Shown: positions 22,888 through 33,600, counted from the stretch's first letter. The stretch is DNA of 64,000 nucleotides from Symsagittifera roscoffensis (GCF_963678635.1 NC_087071.1:14354226-14418225); one strand, 5' to 3'. Translations and numbers: made by a program. Notes: generated from the sequence alone by a model not told the origin.

Positions 22888-23950
22888 TATGCCATTCCGC
22901 GGACCCGTCAAACCCGTCGATGCATGCAAGAAAAAACGTTGAAGGCGTTAGCACTAGAATTTTAATGAAAAGGAGTCCTAGAGTTTTCTAGAATGAAACT
23001 TTTCAAAATTTCGATTTGAGCTAGAACATTTCTCAGAATTGTAAAACTGCCATTTTGACTAAAAAACACAACAAAAACACACAACCAAACTCACGAGACG
23101 GAAATTAGTCGGAAGAAAATAAGAAAAAAACGAAGCCTCTTGTAGTGATAGCTTGACACGATAAGGCGCTTATCTGAGAAAAATTTAACGGAAGTAAGGT
23201 CCAGTGGCACCCCCGGAGCAGATCCGAACCCTCCCGTGCCACCAAATTGGAGAGATAACTACGTTATCTTAGGGAGAACACGGAAATAGAGGATCGGAGT
23301 GCAGAGACTGTGAAAGAATTTAAATACATATTTTACCTATTGTAATACCCTGAACAATTTAATTGAAGTCAATTTTGGTCAATTTTGTTCAGTATTTTAG
23401 AGCATGAGTAGTTAGAAAAGAGGAAAGAGTCAGTCCATCTCCAATGGATTTAGAATATAACTGTCACTAAAAACATAGTAAATTACGGTTTTCTAGCATA
23501 ATAAAGTTTTCTAGCTGTAATAAACACTTTTTAGCTGCTGTGATGCCTTGAACAGTTGAATTAACTCCAATTTTATATTGTATTGCAGAGCATGAATAGC
23601 TAGAAAGAGGAAAGGTCAATCCATCCCCAATAGATTTAGTACATAACTGTTTCTAAAAATATAGTAAACAATGGTTTCCGAGCCGTGTTTTTAATAGTAG
23701 TCACGTCGTCTGGGGAATCGAGACCCAGTTAGGTCGTTATTTTTGCATGTAAGCAAAAACTGATCAAAAGCCGTTTGACTGATGGCCTAAAAATGGTAAC
23801 TTACTACTTAGCCTTTAACAGAACCGAAAAATAACTTGCTAGATCTAGACGGTTAAAACCGTGCAGATTTTAGGTAACTGACGTCAGCCAGTCGTCAATA
23901 GGTATTTTTTCTACGCTCCGTCTCTGAGTAATGTCTGTAAGAATGTTGCA
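22888..23950 (+). repeat. 3' LTR of copy A
   Basis: Homologous over its length to the minus strand of 54775-55651 (copy C) and in part to 34436-35038 and 52922-53589 (copy B). In C the ends are TGTTCC and GTTACA, typical of Ty3/Gypsy LTRs; in A they are TATGCC (TG changed to TA) and GTTGCA. The LTR holds a hairpin (GTGGCAC at 23195-23201, GTGCCAC at 23234-23240) and an internal duplication, which explains its greater length (1,063 against 877 bp). GACGT follows; no target-site duplication can be tested because the 5' LTR is off-window. Confidence 0.75.
23346..23690 (+). repeat. ~195-bp tandem duplication within the LTR of copy A
   Basis: Units at about 23351 and 23546 both read TGAACA(A/G)TT(T/G)AATT, CCAATTTT-like, AGAGCATGA(G/A)TAG, AGAGGAAAG and CCATC(T/C)CCAAT(G/A)GATTTAG. 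LTR C has one unit. The AG before AGCATGA looks like a splice acceptor in several copies, but no splicing is shown. Confidence 0.7.
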
Positions 23951-24000
23951 GACGTTAAAAGAATAATACCTAGGAGCGCCACAAAAAGATGTATTAAAAA

Positions 24001-24560
24001 TTCACCCGGAAGTACATACTAACAGAAAATACATTTTCACCAAGTACATTTGAAAAAACATTCGAACGAAAGTACAACTGACGGAAAAACAGCTAGGTCC
24101 TAAAACGACTTGAGATTACATCACATGCTTTTAACCGTCTCTACCAAAGCCAGTTTTATGTGTGGTCCATTAAAATCGGGTCGAAAAAATTGTCTATTTA
24201 AGTTTATCGGCCAGATCACGCAGAATAACTTAGTTCTAATCAAAATAGTGAGATCAGGGCTGGGTCTCAGTATCCCCAGACCACGAGGTCTCTCCTAAAA
24301 ACATGGTTACTTTTTATTATCATATTACGATTGTTTTTGTTCAGTAGATAAAAAACTTCACATCCATAGGAGATGGATCAATCTTTTCCCTTAACTACTA
24401 GTTTTTCAATTTCTGAAAACGAACTAAATGTTTTTCAATTCAACTCATGACATTTCTGGAAGCTAAAAGTGGTTTAAAATGAGTTTCAAGTCTCTTCCCA
24501 AGACCCTTCTGAATTGATGATCCTCACCAAATAAGCACTCTCCTCAGCACTGGGAACGGT
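24001..24560 (-). repeat. LTR-like fragment(s), orientation opposite to copy A
   Basis: From about 24058 (ACATTCGAACG) the sequence follows the outer end of the minus-strand LTR C: ACGGA, ACGACT, ACCGTCTC, CTGGGTCTCAGTATCCCCAG, GGAGATGGATCAAT. A second short LTR-end-like piece is at 24001-24042 (TTCACCCGGAAGTACATA). It is closest to the fragment at 54482-54774 (CCCAGACCACGAGGTC in both), so it is a related LTR subfamily. No internal region is attached. Confidence 0.6.
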
Positions 24561-25079
24561 CCCGGCCTTCCCCTTTAATGAAATCAGCACAGTAACGATT
24601 TTGTCATCTTAATTGTTAATTTCCGGAACGCTCTCGGATCTTCACAATTATTTCTCAATTTTCTATCCCTCAGCATAAATCGTCGTTCTCTGTTCGACCA
24701 GCGAAAATCGTTGTTTTGATTTTCGCGCTTCCTTCTGTATTCGCGAAAATAAAAATGTTCATTTTTAAAATTACGTTTTTAGTTAAAAACTGGCCTATCC
24801 ATATTCGTTTAGTGTGTCAAATAAGACCATCATTTCTCCAAAACAACCAATTCTCATACCAAATTTCGCCGGATGAAAATTCGTTTTTCCATGCTATTTA
24901 GGCGCCATTCTAGACTAATGTCACCTTGCATAGATTTTTTATTTCTCTAGGTCTGTAAATTTTGTTCAATAGCACTTATTGTTGTGATAAACTTATTAAA
25001 TAGATTGTTAAAATTTACCGATTGTGTGTTTTCATATCATATGCGCGCTGGGCTTTCCTCTTCTGATTATCTTACCAAA
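24561..25079. other. Unassigned AT-rich stretch
   Basis: No gene or clear repeat was recognised. The part to about 24760 may be a diverged continuation of the LTR-like fragment (GTTCGACCAGCG, TTTTCGCG words), but the match is too weak to call. Confidence 0.3.
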
Positions 25080-25299
25080 ACTCGTCGTCCCAGCCATAGG
25101 CGAGTGAAGCTTCCCTGACGTATCTAGATGCAAGAAGGAGTGAACAGTTGGAACTACCCTTCAACAACACCACAGGTCGTTCCTACCTATTTTTTTGGTT
25201 ATTTTTTAAACTCTCAGATTTAAATTAAGTCCGTTGCCCGACCATCCCCCTATTTCCACCTAGGAGCTTCTGCGACGCCTTCGCCGTCTGTGTGTCAGG

Positions 25300-25800
25300 T
25301 TGATGCCCCGATTTGGGGTATGGCGCATCCCCGACTTTTCACAGAAGCTTGTAATTGGCACATCAAGGACAAATTATATCAAACCAGCTCTAGTAAAATC
25401 TACAATTCACTCTTACCGCGGCGCTACACTCCAAGCTCTGTACGAAACAGTTTTACAATATAGACCAAAGCGTCCTAAAACAGTAACTATAATCGCCGGC
25501 TTAATGATAATAGCTGGAGTCATGAGAAGTTGAGCTAAAATTGAAAAACTTTGTTAATATATGCAAACAAGTTTCAGCCCAAAACTCTAATCATCCTCAA
25601 AACAACCCAAAGCTCCAATAACATCGATCTTTATCGCAAACTCTACAATCAAAACCTTGTGCTGTGTAACTCAAATATTAAGTTTGTTCATCCAAAAACA
25701 CTCATTATTTCGCCCAATCTTAATTGAAATGTAACCCCTCAAAGGTTCTGCCCAGACGGCATCCACTTCTCGTTCTTTGGTAATGAATTCTTTAGGAATT
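25300..25800 (+). pseudogene. SGNH-hydrolase-like domain of the non-LTR element
   Basis: Starts with KLVIGTSRTNYIKP (block I with the catalytic Ser region reading GTS), then HSYRGATLQALYETVLQY (block II), TVTIIAG (leading to a damaged block III), and after frame changes RFCPDGIHFSFFGNEFF at about 25745-25797 (block V, DGIH). The order and spacing fit the SGNH/GDSL fold. Esterase domains occur in ORF1 of some CR1-like non-LTR elements, which is the most likely parallel. Whether it was active cannot be said: GDS is not intact. Confidence 0.6.
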
Positions 25801-25851
25801 TTCTTGCTTAATTTATTTCTGGATTCTCTCTAGGTATAATGTCCTCATATA

Positions 25852-26496
25852 ATGTCTGATCAAACACAGCGTATCATATGTAACATCCACTTATGCGGGC
25901 GTGGAATTTGGTCCAAAACATGCGCAGCCTGCACACATGTAAAATGCAGTGGCCTTAACCGAGGCAGCGACCACGGTGAAGTTTTCGGCTACATTCGCTG
26001 CACCTCCCTGACTACAGACAACACTACAACTGACATCCAAGAAGAACTTCCAACTCAGCCTCAACGAGCTCTTTCGACCAACGATCAAAATCTTGCAATT
26101 AAAAACAGCAACGAAATTGTAACAGCCACACCCGTTCACTGTTCATTTCCCACACCTGAACTAAAAGGTAAAATAAGAACAAACTACAACCAAGTAGTGC
26201 ATTGGAAACCAGTCTTCATGATCCTCGGAAAAAACACAGTTGTGTTTAATTTTATAGAAACTCTAAATAGAGCCCTCAACTCGTTAAATGAAACACAAGA
26301 AAACACATACGCATTTCACGCAACAATGATATTCCCTCACCTCGTGCTATGCAAACCCAAATCGGAGAGTGATGATTCGAACTTCAAAATTATAGCAAAA
26401 ACGCTTAAGCAATGGCATAGGGCGGAATGGACGAACTTTTTATCGAGGGAAAAGCACTGCGAATGCGCTTGGCAAAAAGTAAGAAAAAGAAAATAG
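25852..26496 (+). pseudogene. Cys-rich PHD-like finger and linker of the non-LTR element
   Basis: Open over 214 codons. The first 40 residues contain CNIHLCGRGIW, CAACTHVKCSGL and, further on, YIRCTS, giving paired Cys and His residues like the PHD-type fingers of some non-LTR elements. The rest is hydrophilic and ends with SREKHCECAWQKVRKRK. It follows the DGIH block by about 100 bases and probably belongs to the same ancient protein. The metal-binding claim rests only on Cys/His spacing. Confidence 0.55.
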
Positions 26497-27470
26497 AAAA
26501 CGAGTCAGAGCAACCTAATGAATTAGTGAGCACGGGAAAAAAATTGAGTGCTATTGCTAAATTAACTGATAACCCCAAGGAAGGTCTCTCACTCGATGAA
26601 ACCGTCAAAGGCCAAACTGTTGTACTAATCCACATCGAGAAAGACACACCCGCGGAGCCAATAAACAACAACAATATAAAATCTTGCTCCGAAGAGACAA
26701 TTCCTTTCCCCTCATCCACATCCGACTAGATAAAGCCCAGAAAACTAGGAAGGCTGTCATGACACTACATGGTCCTCATTGAACCTGAGGCGTGGATGCA
26801 AAAGAGTGGACATTAGCCAAAATTGCACAAAAGATTTCGATAAAAGTACTAAGTCCTGGACTGATCGAACCATGTACTGCCTGTCGACCTATTCCACTTG
26901 ATAAAAACCCAAGAGTTAGGCCAACTGGCATAGGCGAAGTCATCCGCTTACGCTTAGGGAGCAAAACGAGAAAACAAATTCCGATGCAATATTACTAATA
27001 GACGCGAAAAACGCATTTAACTCCTCAAACCGGAACCTGGTTTTATAAAACAATGTAAATACATGCATTTTGGTTTTAGATCTTATAATTTAACCCGTTC
27101 AAACTCTTCGTAAAAAAGTTATCCTATCTAGAGAAGGAAGCACACAAGGAGATCCGTTGGCAATGGCGATGTACGGGCTAGCCACTGTGATTTTAATAAA
27201 AACTAGTCAGCGATAACAGCCTAACTCAAAAATGGTATGCAGACGATGGGAACGCAATCAGAAATTTGAAAATCCTGCAAACAGTTCTTGACATTAATTT
27301 CAAACACGGAAAAAACTTTGAATATCATGTAAAGGCATCGAAATGCCAGCTTATTGTAAAAGATAAGAAAATTTAATAAGGCATTTAAAGTATTCAAAAA
27401 CACCGAAACTGAAATGAAGAAAGGGACAAGACTACTTTGTTCTGTCATAGAATCTGAGACTGAATGTTAA
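26427..27470 (+). pseudogene. Reverse transcriptase of the non-LTR element
   Basis: 26427-26729 is a charged linker. RT begins near 26860 with CRPIPLDKNPRVRPTGIGEVIR, followed by the DAKNAFNSSNRNLVL region (about 26999-27045), REGSTQGDPLAMAMYGLAT (about 27132-27190) and WYADDG (about 27234-27251), the catalytic Asp pair. These are RT domains in the usual order A, B and C. Frames shift between them. The PLDKNPGVRPIGIGE-like start is known from widespread animal non-LTR RTs. No apurinic endonuclease domain precedes it. Confidence 0.85.
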
Positions 27471-27648
27471 ATTTTCTAAGAAACTCAGTTAGAAGAACTT
27501 AACGAAATACTGAAAAATTTTTACAAGATCGCGAAAACATCACCACAAAACGTGTACTCCTGTTACACCAAAGGGGGCAAGAAAAACTATAGTTTTCAGC
27601 TATAACTACCCCAATATCACAGAAAACATTCAGGCCTGCAAGAAGATA

Positions 27649-28735
27649 ATGCAGGAAAATCTCATTCCAACTTTAATTGGTAAAGATAATTTTAGCCACC
27701 TTCTTAGAGACATGGCTTCTTCGCCACCGAAAGTGGGTGGTATAAATATCAAGCTACCTTCTGACTATAAGAAAATTTTTAGAATGCTCAAAAAAACATC
27801 GTCGGTCTTAGACACATACAACCCATTACGAGCTATATCTGAGCAAGAAAAAATCTAGATTAAAATTAAAACAGTTAACACTGAAAGAACAAACCAAAAG
27901 AGAAATAACATTTGAACAACTTAAGCGACAGTAAAAAATTATGCAATTGAGCTAACCTTTGAAAAAAGAGCCTCAAACTGGTTAAACGAACTGCCACTTA
28001 GCAGATATAATTTCAACCTAAATAGATCTGAACTCCGTGATGGAATTTATTTCAGATATAAACGGGAACCAACCTACCTGCCACTCACAAGCGCATGTGG
28101 TCAATCTTTTGACATTAACCACGCACTTCACTGTGCAAAAAGTAGATACACCGATATGAGGCTTGAAAAAATCAGAGGTACCTTTGCCAGCCTCATGAGC
28201 GAGGTTTGCTACGATGTTGAAATCGAGCCAAAATTTCAGTCGTTGCAAGGCGAGAACTTCGACAAAAATTCAACCACAATTGACGGAGAAGCTCGACCAG
28301 ATGTAAAAGCAAACGGATTATTGGGCTTAAGGCTTAACCGAATCTTCTTTGATGTCAATGTCTTGAACCCTCACGCAAAAACACCACGAATACAGCTGGA
28401 AGACGCCTATTAGTACCACGAATCACTAAAAAACTCAAAATACCAACAGAGACTTCTACAAGTCAAACAGAGCAGCTTCTGTCTGCTCATTTTCGGCTGC
28501 ACCTATGTTACCGCACCAGCAGCTACACGGAAAATGCAGCGCATAGCTGAAAAGTTTAGTGAAAAAAGTATGAAAGCTACTCAGAAACAATATACTATAT
28601 TAGAACTAAGATAAGCTTCGCACTGCTCAGGGGCGCTATCCTTTGTATACGTGGAAGCAGATCACTGCGTAAGACTCAATTCATGGACAGTTCAAATAGT
28701 GCTATTATAGAGGATATTATACTTATTATCAAGTA
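27649..28735 (+). pseudogene. C-terminal region with PD-(D/E)XK-like nuclease candidate, non-LTR element
   Basis: 27649-27858 encodes a post-RT module (ASSPPKVGGINIKLPSDY). After 28000 the reading has the LPLSRYNFNLNRSELRDG and AHALHCAK-like zinc-knuckle-like words, then 28156-28413: SEVCYDVEIEPKFQSLQGEN, EARPDVKANGLLGLR, FFDVNVLNPHAKTP. The acidic residues and the FFDV(K/N) strand resemble a restriction-like nuclease fold, which would cut target DNA; the motif Lys reads Asn here. The nuclease reading is an inference. A second copy is at 29692-30480. Confidence 0.55.
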
Positions 28736-28779
28736 AATACCTCAATGACAACGCAATAAATGTAATATTGTTTATTGAT

Positions 28780-29691
28780 GTATTTATATAAAGCTGGTAT
28801 GGGCCCTATCCAGCTTGTGCGCGACCGTACCTAGAATGAAGGGCACTTTTATAAATTACTTTTTTTTGTAGATTGAGTTTATATTGGAGAAAACTGTTTG
28901 TGTTTGGGTGTATCGTAAAGAATATTAAAACAATCACTTCAGCCTGAAAACAAACAAAGAACAAAAAAATTTCTAGTTGTCGAAAAAATTAGTGGGCAAA
29001 GCACTGAAAAGTCTTTTTTTTCTTAAAATATTTTAGAAAGAAACAACTCGCTTGTCATTAGTTGCCCGTGTCATTGGTTACCTTAATAATTAAATCCATA
29101 ATTTGACTCACACTTGTACATTTGAACATAGTTTTAACCGGCAAATACAGTGCTTTTTTTGTTGCGACCTGAGATTTGGGAACCATCTAAAATAACTAAA
29201 AAAAACAGTCAAAAAAATCCTATTTATATAAAACTGCTATGGGCCCTGTCCAGCTTGTGCACGACCGTAGCTAAACAGAAAGACCCTTTTATAGTTTACC
29301 TTTTTTGTAGATCGAGTTTATATCTGAGGAAACTGTTCGTGTTTGAGTGTATCGTAAAGAATATGAAAACAGTCACTTCAACCTGAACACAAAAAAAAAC
29401 AAAAAAAACATCTAATTGTCGAAAAAATATGGGCAATACCTTGAGAAGTATTTTTTAAATTATAAGAAACACAACAATATGGAACAGGTTATATTATGAC
29501 TAAGTCAGTTTCAAGAATATGCAACCTTACAGAAATGCAAAAACAAATTTAAGATTTATTACTGAATTTTCGAAGAAGATCCACTAGTGGCAGCTTATGG
29601 AAAAGTTTCATTGACAGATTCCAATCTTTTTTTAAGGAAAACTCCGTACGGTTGCGATACTATCAATTAAATGCCTAAACTTGTTTTCTAA
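28780..29691 (-). mobile_element. PLE-like 3' fragments (two partial units)
   Basis: Two pieces start TATTTATATAAA(G/A)CTG(G/C)TATGGGCCC (28788, 29222). They share the GTTTGAGTGTATCGTAAAGAATAT-like and CTTGTCATTAGTTGCCCGTGTCATTGGTTACC-like stretches with complete units at 31036-33840, where a GIY-YIG domain is present. The orientation is taken from those units. No coding sequence remains here. Confidence 0.6.
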
Positions 29692-30610
29692 CGTTGAAAG
29701 AACAAATCAAAAGAGAACTAACATTTGAACAACTTGAGCGACAGTAAAAAGTTATGCAATTGAGCTAGCCTCCGAAAAAAGAGCCTCAAACTGGTTAAAC
29801 GAACTGCCACTTAGCAGATTTTTTTCCAACCTGAATAGATCCGAATTCTGTGATGAAATTGATTTCAGATATAGACGGGAACCAACCTACCTTCCACTCA
29901 CAAGTGCATGTGGTCAATCGTTTGACATTACCCACGCTCTTCACTGTGCAAAAAGTGGATACACCGAGGCTACAAAGTGGATACATGAGACATGACGAAA
30001 TCAGAGATACTTTTGCCAGATTCTTGAGCGAGGTTTGATACGATGTTGAAATCGAGCCAAAATTTTAGTCGTTGCAAGGCGAGAACTTCGACAAAAACTC
30101 AACCACAGCTGACGGAGAAGCTCGACCAGATGTATAAGCAGACAGATTGTTGGGCTCAAGGCTTAACCGAATCTTTTTTGATGTCAATGTCTTGAACCAT
30201 CACGCAACTTTACCACGAACACAGCTGGAAGTAGCCTATCAGTACCACGAATCACTAAAAAACTCAAAAAACCAACAGAGACTTCTACAAGTCAAACAGA
30301 GCAGCTTGTGCCCGCTCATTTTCGGCTGCATCAGTGATGCCGCACCAGCAGCTACACGGACAATGCAGCGCATAGCTGAAAAAATTAGCGAAAAAAAGTA
30401 TAAATGCTACTCAGAAACAATATACTATATAAGAACTAAGATAAGCTTCGCGCTACTCAGGGGCGCTATCTTTTTGTAAACGTGTTTGCAGATCACTGCG
30501 TAAGACTCAATTCATGGACAGTTCAAATAGTGATTTTATAGAGGATATTATACTTATTATCAAGTAAAAACCTCAATGACAACGCATTAAATGTAATATT
30601 GTTTATTGAT
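29692..30610 (+). pseudogene. Second copy of the non-LTR C-terminal nuclease-like region
   Basis: Matches 27880-28780 with many small differences. It keeps TLPTLFTVQKVDTPRL and MRHDEIRDTFARFLSEV, the FFDVNVLNHHA strand and ending words ISEKKYKCYSETIYYIRTKIS (30372-30440). The last reading frame (30147-30479) is open over 110 codons. It lies next to PLE pieces on both sides. Confidence 0.65.
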
Positions 30611-31035
30611 GTATTTATATAAAGCTGATATGAGCCCTATCCAGCTTGTGCGCGACCGTACCTAGAAGGAAGGGCCCTTTTGTACTACTTTTTTGGAGAT
30701 TGAGTTTACATCTGAGAAAACTGTTTGTGTTTGGGTGTATCGTAGAGAATATTAAACCAATCAATTAAGCCTGAAAGCAAACAAAGAACAAAATAGTTTC
30801 TATTTGTCGAAAAAATTAATGGGCAATTCATTGAAAAGTCTTTTTTTTCTTAAATTATTTGAAAAAGAAACAACTCGCTTGTCATTGGTTGCCCGGGTCC
30901 TTGGTTGCCTTAATAATTATAATCATAACATGACTTAAACTTGTACATTTGAACATACTTTCAACTGGTAAAAAGGGTGTTTTTTGTTGCGACCTGAGAT
31001 TTGGGAACTATTTTATATAAACAAACAAAAGCATC
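30611..31035 (-). mobile_element. PLE-like 3' fragment
   Basis: Same starting words (TATTTATATAAAGCTGATATG, 30615) and the same later stretch (CTTGTCATTGGTTGCCCGGG, about 30878). It is the unit-2 counterpart of the piece at 28780-29215. No coding sequence. Confidence 0.6.
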
Positions 31036-31568
31036 TAAATTAAAGCTATTTATATAAAGCTGCTATGGGCCCTATCCAGCTAGTGTACTACCGTACCTAA
31101 AGGGAAGGACCCTTTTATAGCTGACCTTTTTTGTAGATTGAGTTTATATCTGAAGAAACTGTTTGTGTTTGGGTGTATCGTATCGTAGAAAAACGAAAAG
31201 AATAATTAAATTTGAACAAAAAGAAAACAAAAAAGTATAGTTTTGTCGAAAAAATTAATGGGCATTACATTGAGAACTCTTTTTTTTGAATATAAAAAAC
31301 ACTAATAAGATGGAACAAGTTACATTATGACAAAGTCAAATTCAAGATTTTGCTACCTTACAGAAATGCAAAAACAAAATTTAAGAAATTTTACTGACTT
31401 TTCGAAGAATATGCAATAGTGGCAACCTATGGAAAGTTTTCCTTGACAGAATCTAATTTTTTCATATGAATGTTCTGTACGGTTGCGAGATTATCAATTA
31501 AATGCTTAAACTTTATTTTGTAACATTTTGTTCTGTTTCAAAATAATTATAATGAAGAAAATATATTG

Positions 31569-31612
31569 AAATGTGAACGCGAACGTTTTCGGAACTATGT
31601 CCATTGTCAGGT
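31569..31612 (-). ncRNA. Hammerhead-ribozyme-like motif in PLE, best stem III copy
   Basis: On the minus strand the order is CTGACAA, a stem-II candidate (GGAC ATA GTTCC), GAAA, then a perfect stem-III hairpin AACG-TTCG-CGTT (31576-31587) followed by C, the expected cleavage position. The core reads CTGACAA instead of CTGANGA, which should abolish activity. Stem I pairing is not evident. PLEs are known to carry hammerhead motifs, so the position fits; the call is a candidate only. Confidence 0.45.
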
Positions 31613-31848
31613 TTAAAAAATTGATATAAAGTGATTTAAAGACATTAAAACATCATAAAAGACAATTAGGTGGTTCTAAACAAAAAAAATTTCCGCCAAT
31701 CTAATTTTAGCATTACTATGTACAAATTTTGTAATCTTTAGTATTCCGTAAGCTTCTGAGACTTTTTGTCTTACTTAGCGTTTTCTTACACGATTTAACA
31801 ATTTTTTGGATTGAGTTATTCATTGTTTTGAGCCAAAATTGTTTCGAA

Positions 31849-32196
31849 CTAAAATCTAAGTGTTAGCTCCCTGCTCCTGAACTCATCCCGCGTGTTGATC
31901 CCAGGCCACATTTTCCTTATAAGCAGCGCTTTCAATGATAGGAGTTTCACTGCGTTGTTTGATTGATCTATCATTTCCCAATTCAACTGTGCAGTGGTCG
32001 CTTCCTTTGCACACTGACGAATGTGATTGCCTATAGGTGAGTCTTTTTTCTTGTGTTCCTCAATCTTTGTGGCCAAATTTCGAACAATTTGTCCAACATA
32101 GGTGCAATAACATCCACAACAAGACCAAGTGTAGACCAAATTGGATTTCAGATCATGGGAGAATGACGACTTAAGGTAGAAAAGAGCGTTTTTCAT
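31849..32196 (-). pseudogene. GIY-YIG endonuclease domain of a Penelope-like element
   Basis: This domain nicks target DNA during PLE insertion. Residues near 15-45 hold NLVYTWSCCGCYCTYVGQ, giving the VY and YVG variants of the GIY and YIG strands and a CxxC pair, then a conserved Arg in RNLATKIEEH and NHIRQC. The late helix reads LSLKALLIRKMWPGIN; in the family the position before AL is normally the catalytic Glu, here Lys. Open over 115 codons. It ends with ELTLRF and a stop. Only the C-terminal end of the PLE protein is present. Confidence 0.85.
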
Positions 32197-32984
32197 TTTC
32201 CTGGTCGTAAATACAATTTATGCATTGGTGATGCTGCGCACCTTGTTTGCAAACAATTGACTTTGATTCCCTCAATATTGAAGCATGAGCATTGGGGGTT
32301 TCTTGTTTCAATTTTCATTGGTTGTCCGAGTTTCTCGTCTCGCTTGTCATTGGTTGCCAGTGTCATTGGTTACCCTAATATTTAAAAACATAATTTGACT
32401 TACATTTGTACATTTGAACATACTTTCAACTGGCAAATAAAGTGTTTTTTTTGTTGCGACCTGAGATTTGGGAACCATCTAAAACATCTTGAAAAAACAA
32501 TCAAATTAAGGCTATTTATATAAAGCTGCTATGGGCCCTGTCCAGCTTGTGCACGACCGTACCTAAACAGAAGGTCTCTTTTATAGTTTATCTTTTTGTA
32601 GATCGAGTTTATGTCTGAGGAGACTGTTTGTGTTTGAGTGTATCGTAAAGAATATGAAAACAATCACTTCAACCCGAACACAAAAGAATAACAAAGAAAC
32701 ATCTAATATAAGAAACACAACAACATGGAACAGGCTATATTATGACAAAGTCAATTTCAAGAATATGCTACCTTACAGAAATGCAAAAAAAATTTTAAGA
32801 ATTATTACTGAATTTTTGAAGGAGATCCATTAGTGGCAACCTATGGAAAAATTTCATTGACAGATTCCAATCTTTTTTGTAAGGAAAATTCAGTACGGTT
32901 GCGATACTATCAATCAAATGCCTAATTTTTGTTTTCTTAATTTTGTTCTTTTGAAAATCATTATAATGAAGAAAATATATTAAA

Positions 32985-33024
32985 ATATGAATTCGAACGT
33001 TTTCGGAACTATGTCCATCGTCAG
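32985..33024 (-). ncRNA. Hammerhead-ribozyme-like motif in PLE, second unit
   Basis: Minus strand: CTGACGA (perfect CTGANGA core), stem II candidate GGAC ATA GTTCC, GAAA, then ACGTTCGAATTC. The core is intact here, but stem III has mismatches beyond two A-U pairs. Another copy with the same intact core is at 35979-36018. Confidence 0.4.
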
Positions 33025-33267
33025 GTTTAAAAAAGATATAAAGTGATTTAACCACAAAAAAACCTCATAAAAGACCATTAAGTGGCGCTAAAAATTTTTT
33101 CCACCAATCTTATTTCAGCATTACTATGTATGATTTTTGTAATTTCTAGTAATCTGTAAGCTTCTGATATTTTTTAGTCTTACTTAGCGTTTCCTTACAC
33201 TAACTTTTCGGTTTTACATTTTTGTCGATTGAATTGTTCGATGTTTTGAGCCAAAGTTTGTTTTATA

Positions 33268-33600
33268 CTAAAATCTAGGTGTTAGCTCCCTGCACTTGAA
33301 CTCGTCCCGCGTGTTGATCCCTGGCCTCAGTTTCCTAATAGGAAGCGCTTTCAATGTTAGGAGTTTCACTGCGTTGTTTGATCGATCTATTATCCCCCAT
33401 TTCAACTCTGCAGAGGTCGCTTCCTTCCGACACAGACGTATGTGATTGCCCACAGGCGAGTCTTCTTTCTTGTGTTCCGCAACCCTTGTGGCCAAATGTC
33501 GAACAGTTGGACATAGTCCACCATAGGTGGAATAACATCCACAGCAAGACAGTTTGTGGACCAAATTGGATTTCAAATCACGGGAGAGTGACGATTTAAG
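33268..33600 (-). pseudogene. GIY-YIG endonuclease domain of PLE, second unit
   Basis: Encodes NLVHKLSCCGCYSTY, RHLATRVAEHKKEDSPVGNH and LLTLKALPIRKLRPGIN. The GIY strand is damaged (VH for VY), and there is a short insertion after the CxxC region (GGLCPTV). The Lys before AL is again present. Open over about 102 codons. Confidence 0.8.

Larger units (their letters stand above)
1..23950 (+). mobile_element. Giant Ty3/Gypsy-type LTR retrotransposon, copy A (5' LTR outside window)
   Basis: The order is leader, gag (inverted), protease, RT, RNase H, linker, integrase, spacer, long coding region X, 3' untranslated region, LTR. The first base of the window matches position 51692 of the oppositely oriented copy B, which continues about 1.9 kb further to its own 5' LTR, so A is cut by the window edge. 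RT and RNase H resemble Ty3/Gypsy pol (YVDD box, domain order RT-RNase H-integrase). The copy is dead: stops, frameshifts, an inverted gag and three tandem duplications. X is counted as part of the element because copies B and C have it in the same place relative to pol and/or the LTR. Confidence 0.85.
25080..28775 (+). mobile_element. Non-LTR retrotransposon with SGNH, PHD-like, RT and nuclease-like modules
   Basis: Order on the + strand: SGNH-like domain (25300-25800), Cys/His PHD-like finger (25852-26000), low-complexity linker, RT (26790-27450) with a YADD box, C-terminal nuclease-like domain (28000-28680), and a 3' tail with AATATTGTTTATTGATG. No LTR was found. Every module is broken. 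The 3' boundary is set where the sequence joins PLE-like DNA in both copies of the 3' end; the 5' boundary is uncertain. Confidence 0.75.
27880..31520 (+). repeat. Tandem segmental duplication (~1.81-kb unit)
   Basis: Unit 1 is about 27880-29691 and unit 2 about 29692-31520. Each holds the non-LTR 3' coding end, its tail (GATTATTATCAAGTAAA-like, AATGTAATATTGTTTATTG) and two PLE-like pieces beginning TATTTATATAAA(G/A)CTG (28788, 29222 and 30615, 31047). The shared junction shows one duplication of an already composite piece. Confidence 0.75.
31036..32511 (-). mobile_element. Penelope-like element, 3' part with GIY-YIG endonuclease
   Basis: The fragment comprises, in element order on the minus strand, an upstream stretch (GGTAACCAATGACAC-type), the GIY-YIG coding end (32200-31849), an untranslated part with a hammerhead-like motif (31569-31612), and the end at TATTTATATAAAGCTGCTATG (31047). 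The RT part is missing. PLEs are known for 5' truncation and tandem partial copies. Confidence 0.75.

Noticed and set aside
22330-23600. An intron from AGGTGAGTAT (22340) to a TTGCAG|AGCATGA acceptor in the LTR (23589)
   Set aside because: The donor is only partly kept in copy C and the acceptor lies inside the LTR; no reading frame joins across it. Kept only as a remark.
24240-24300. tRNA-like gene in the CTGGGTCTCAGTATCCCCAG stretch
   Set aside because: No T-loop or anticodon arm can be folded; the stretch recurs in LTR-like fragments and is better explained as LTR.
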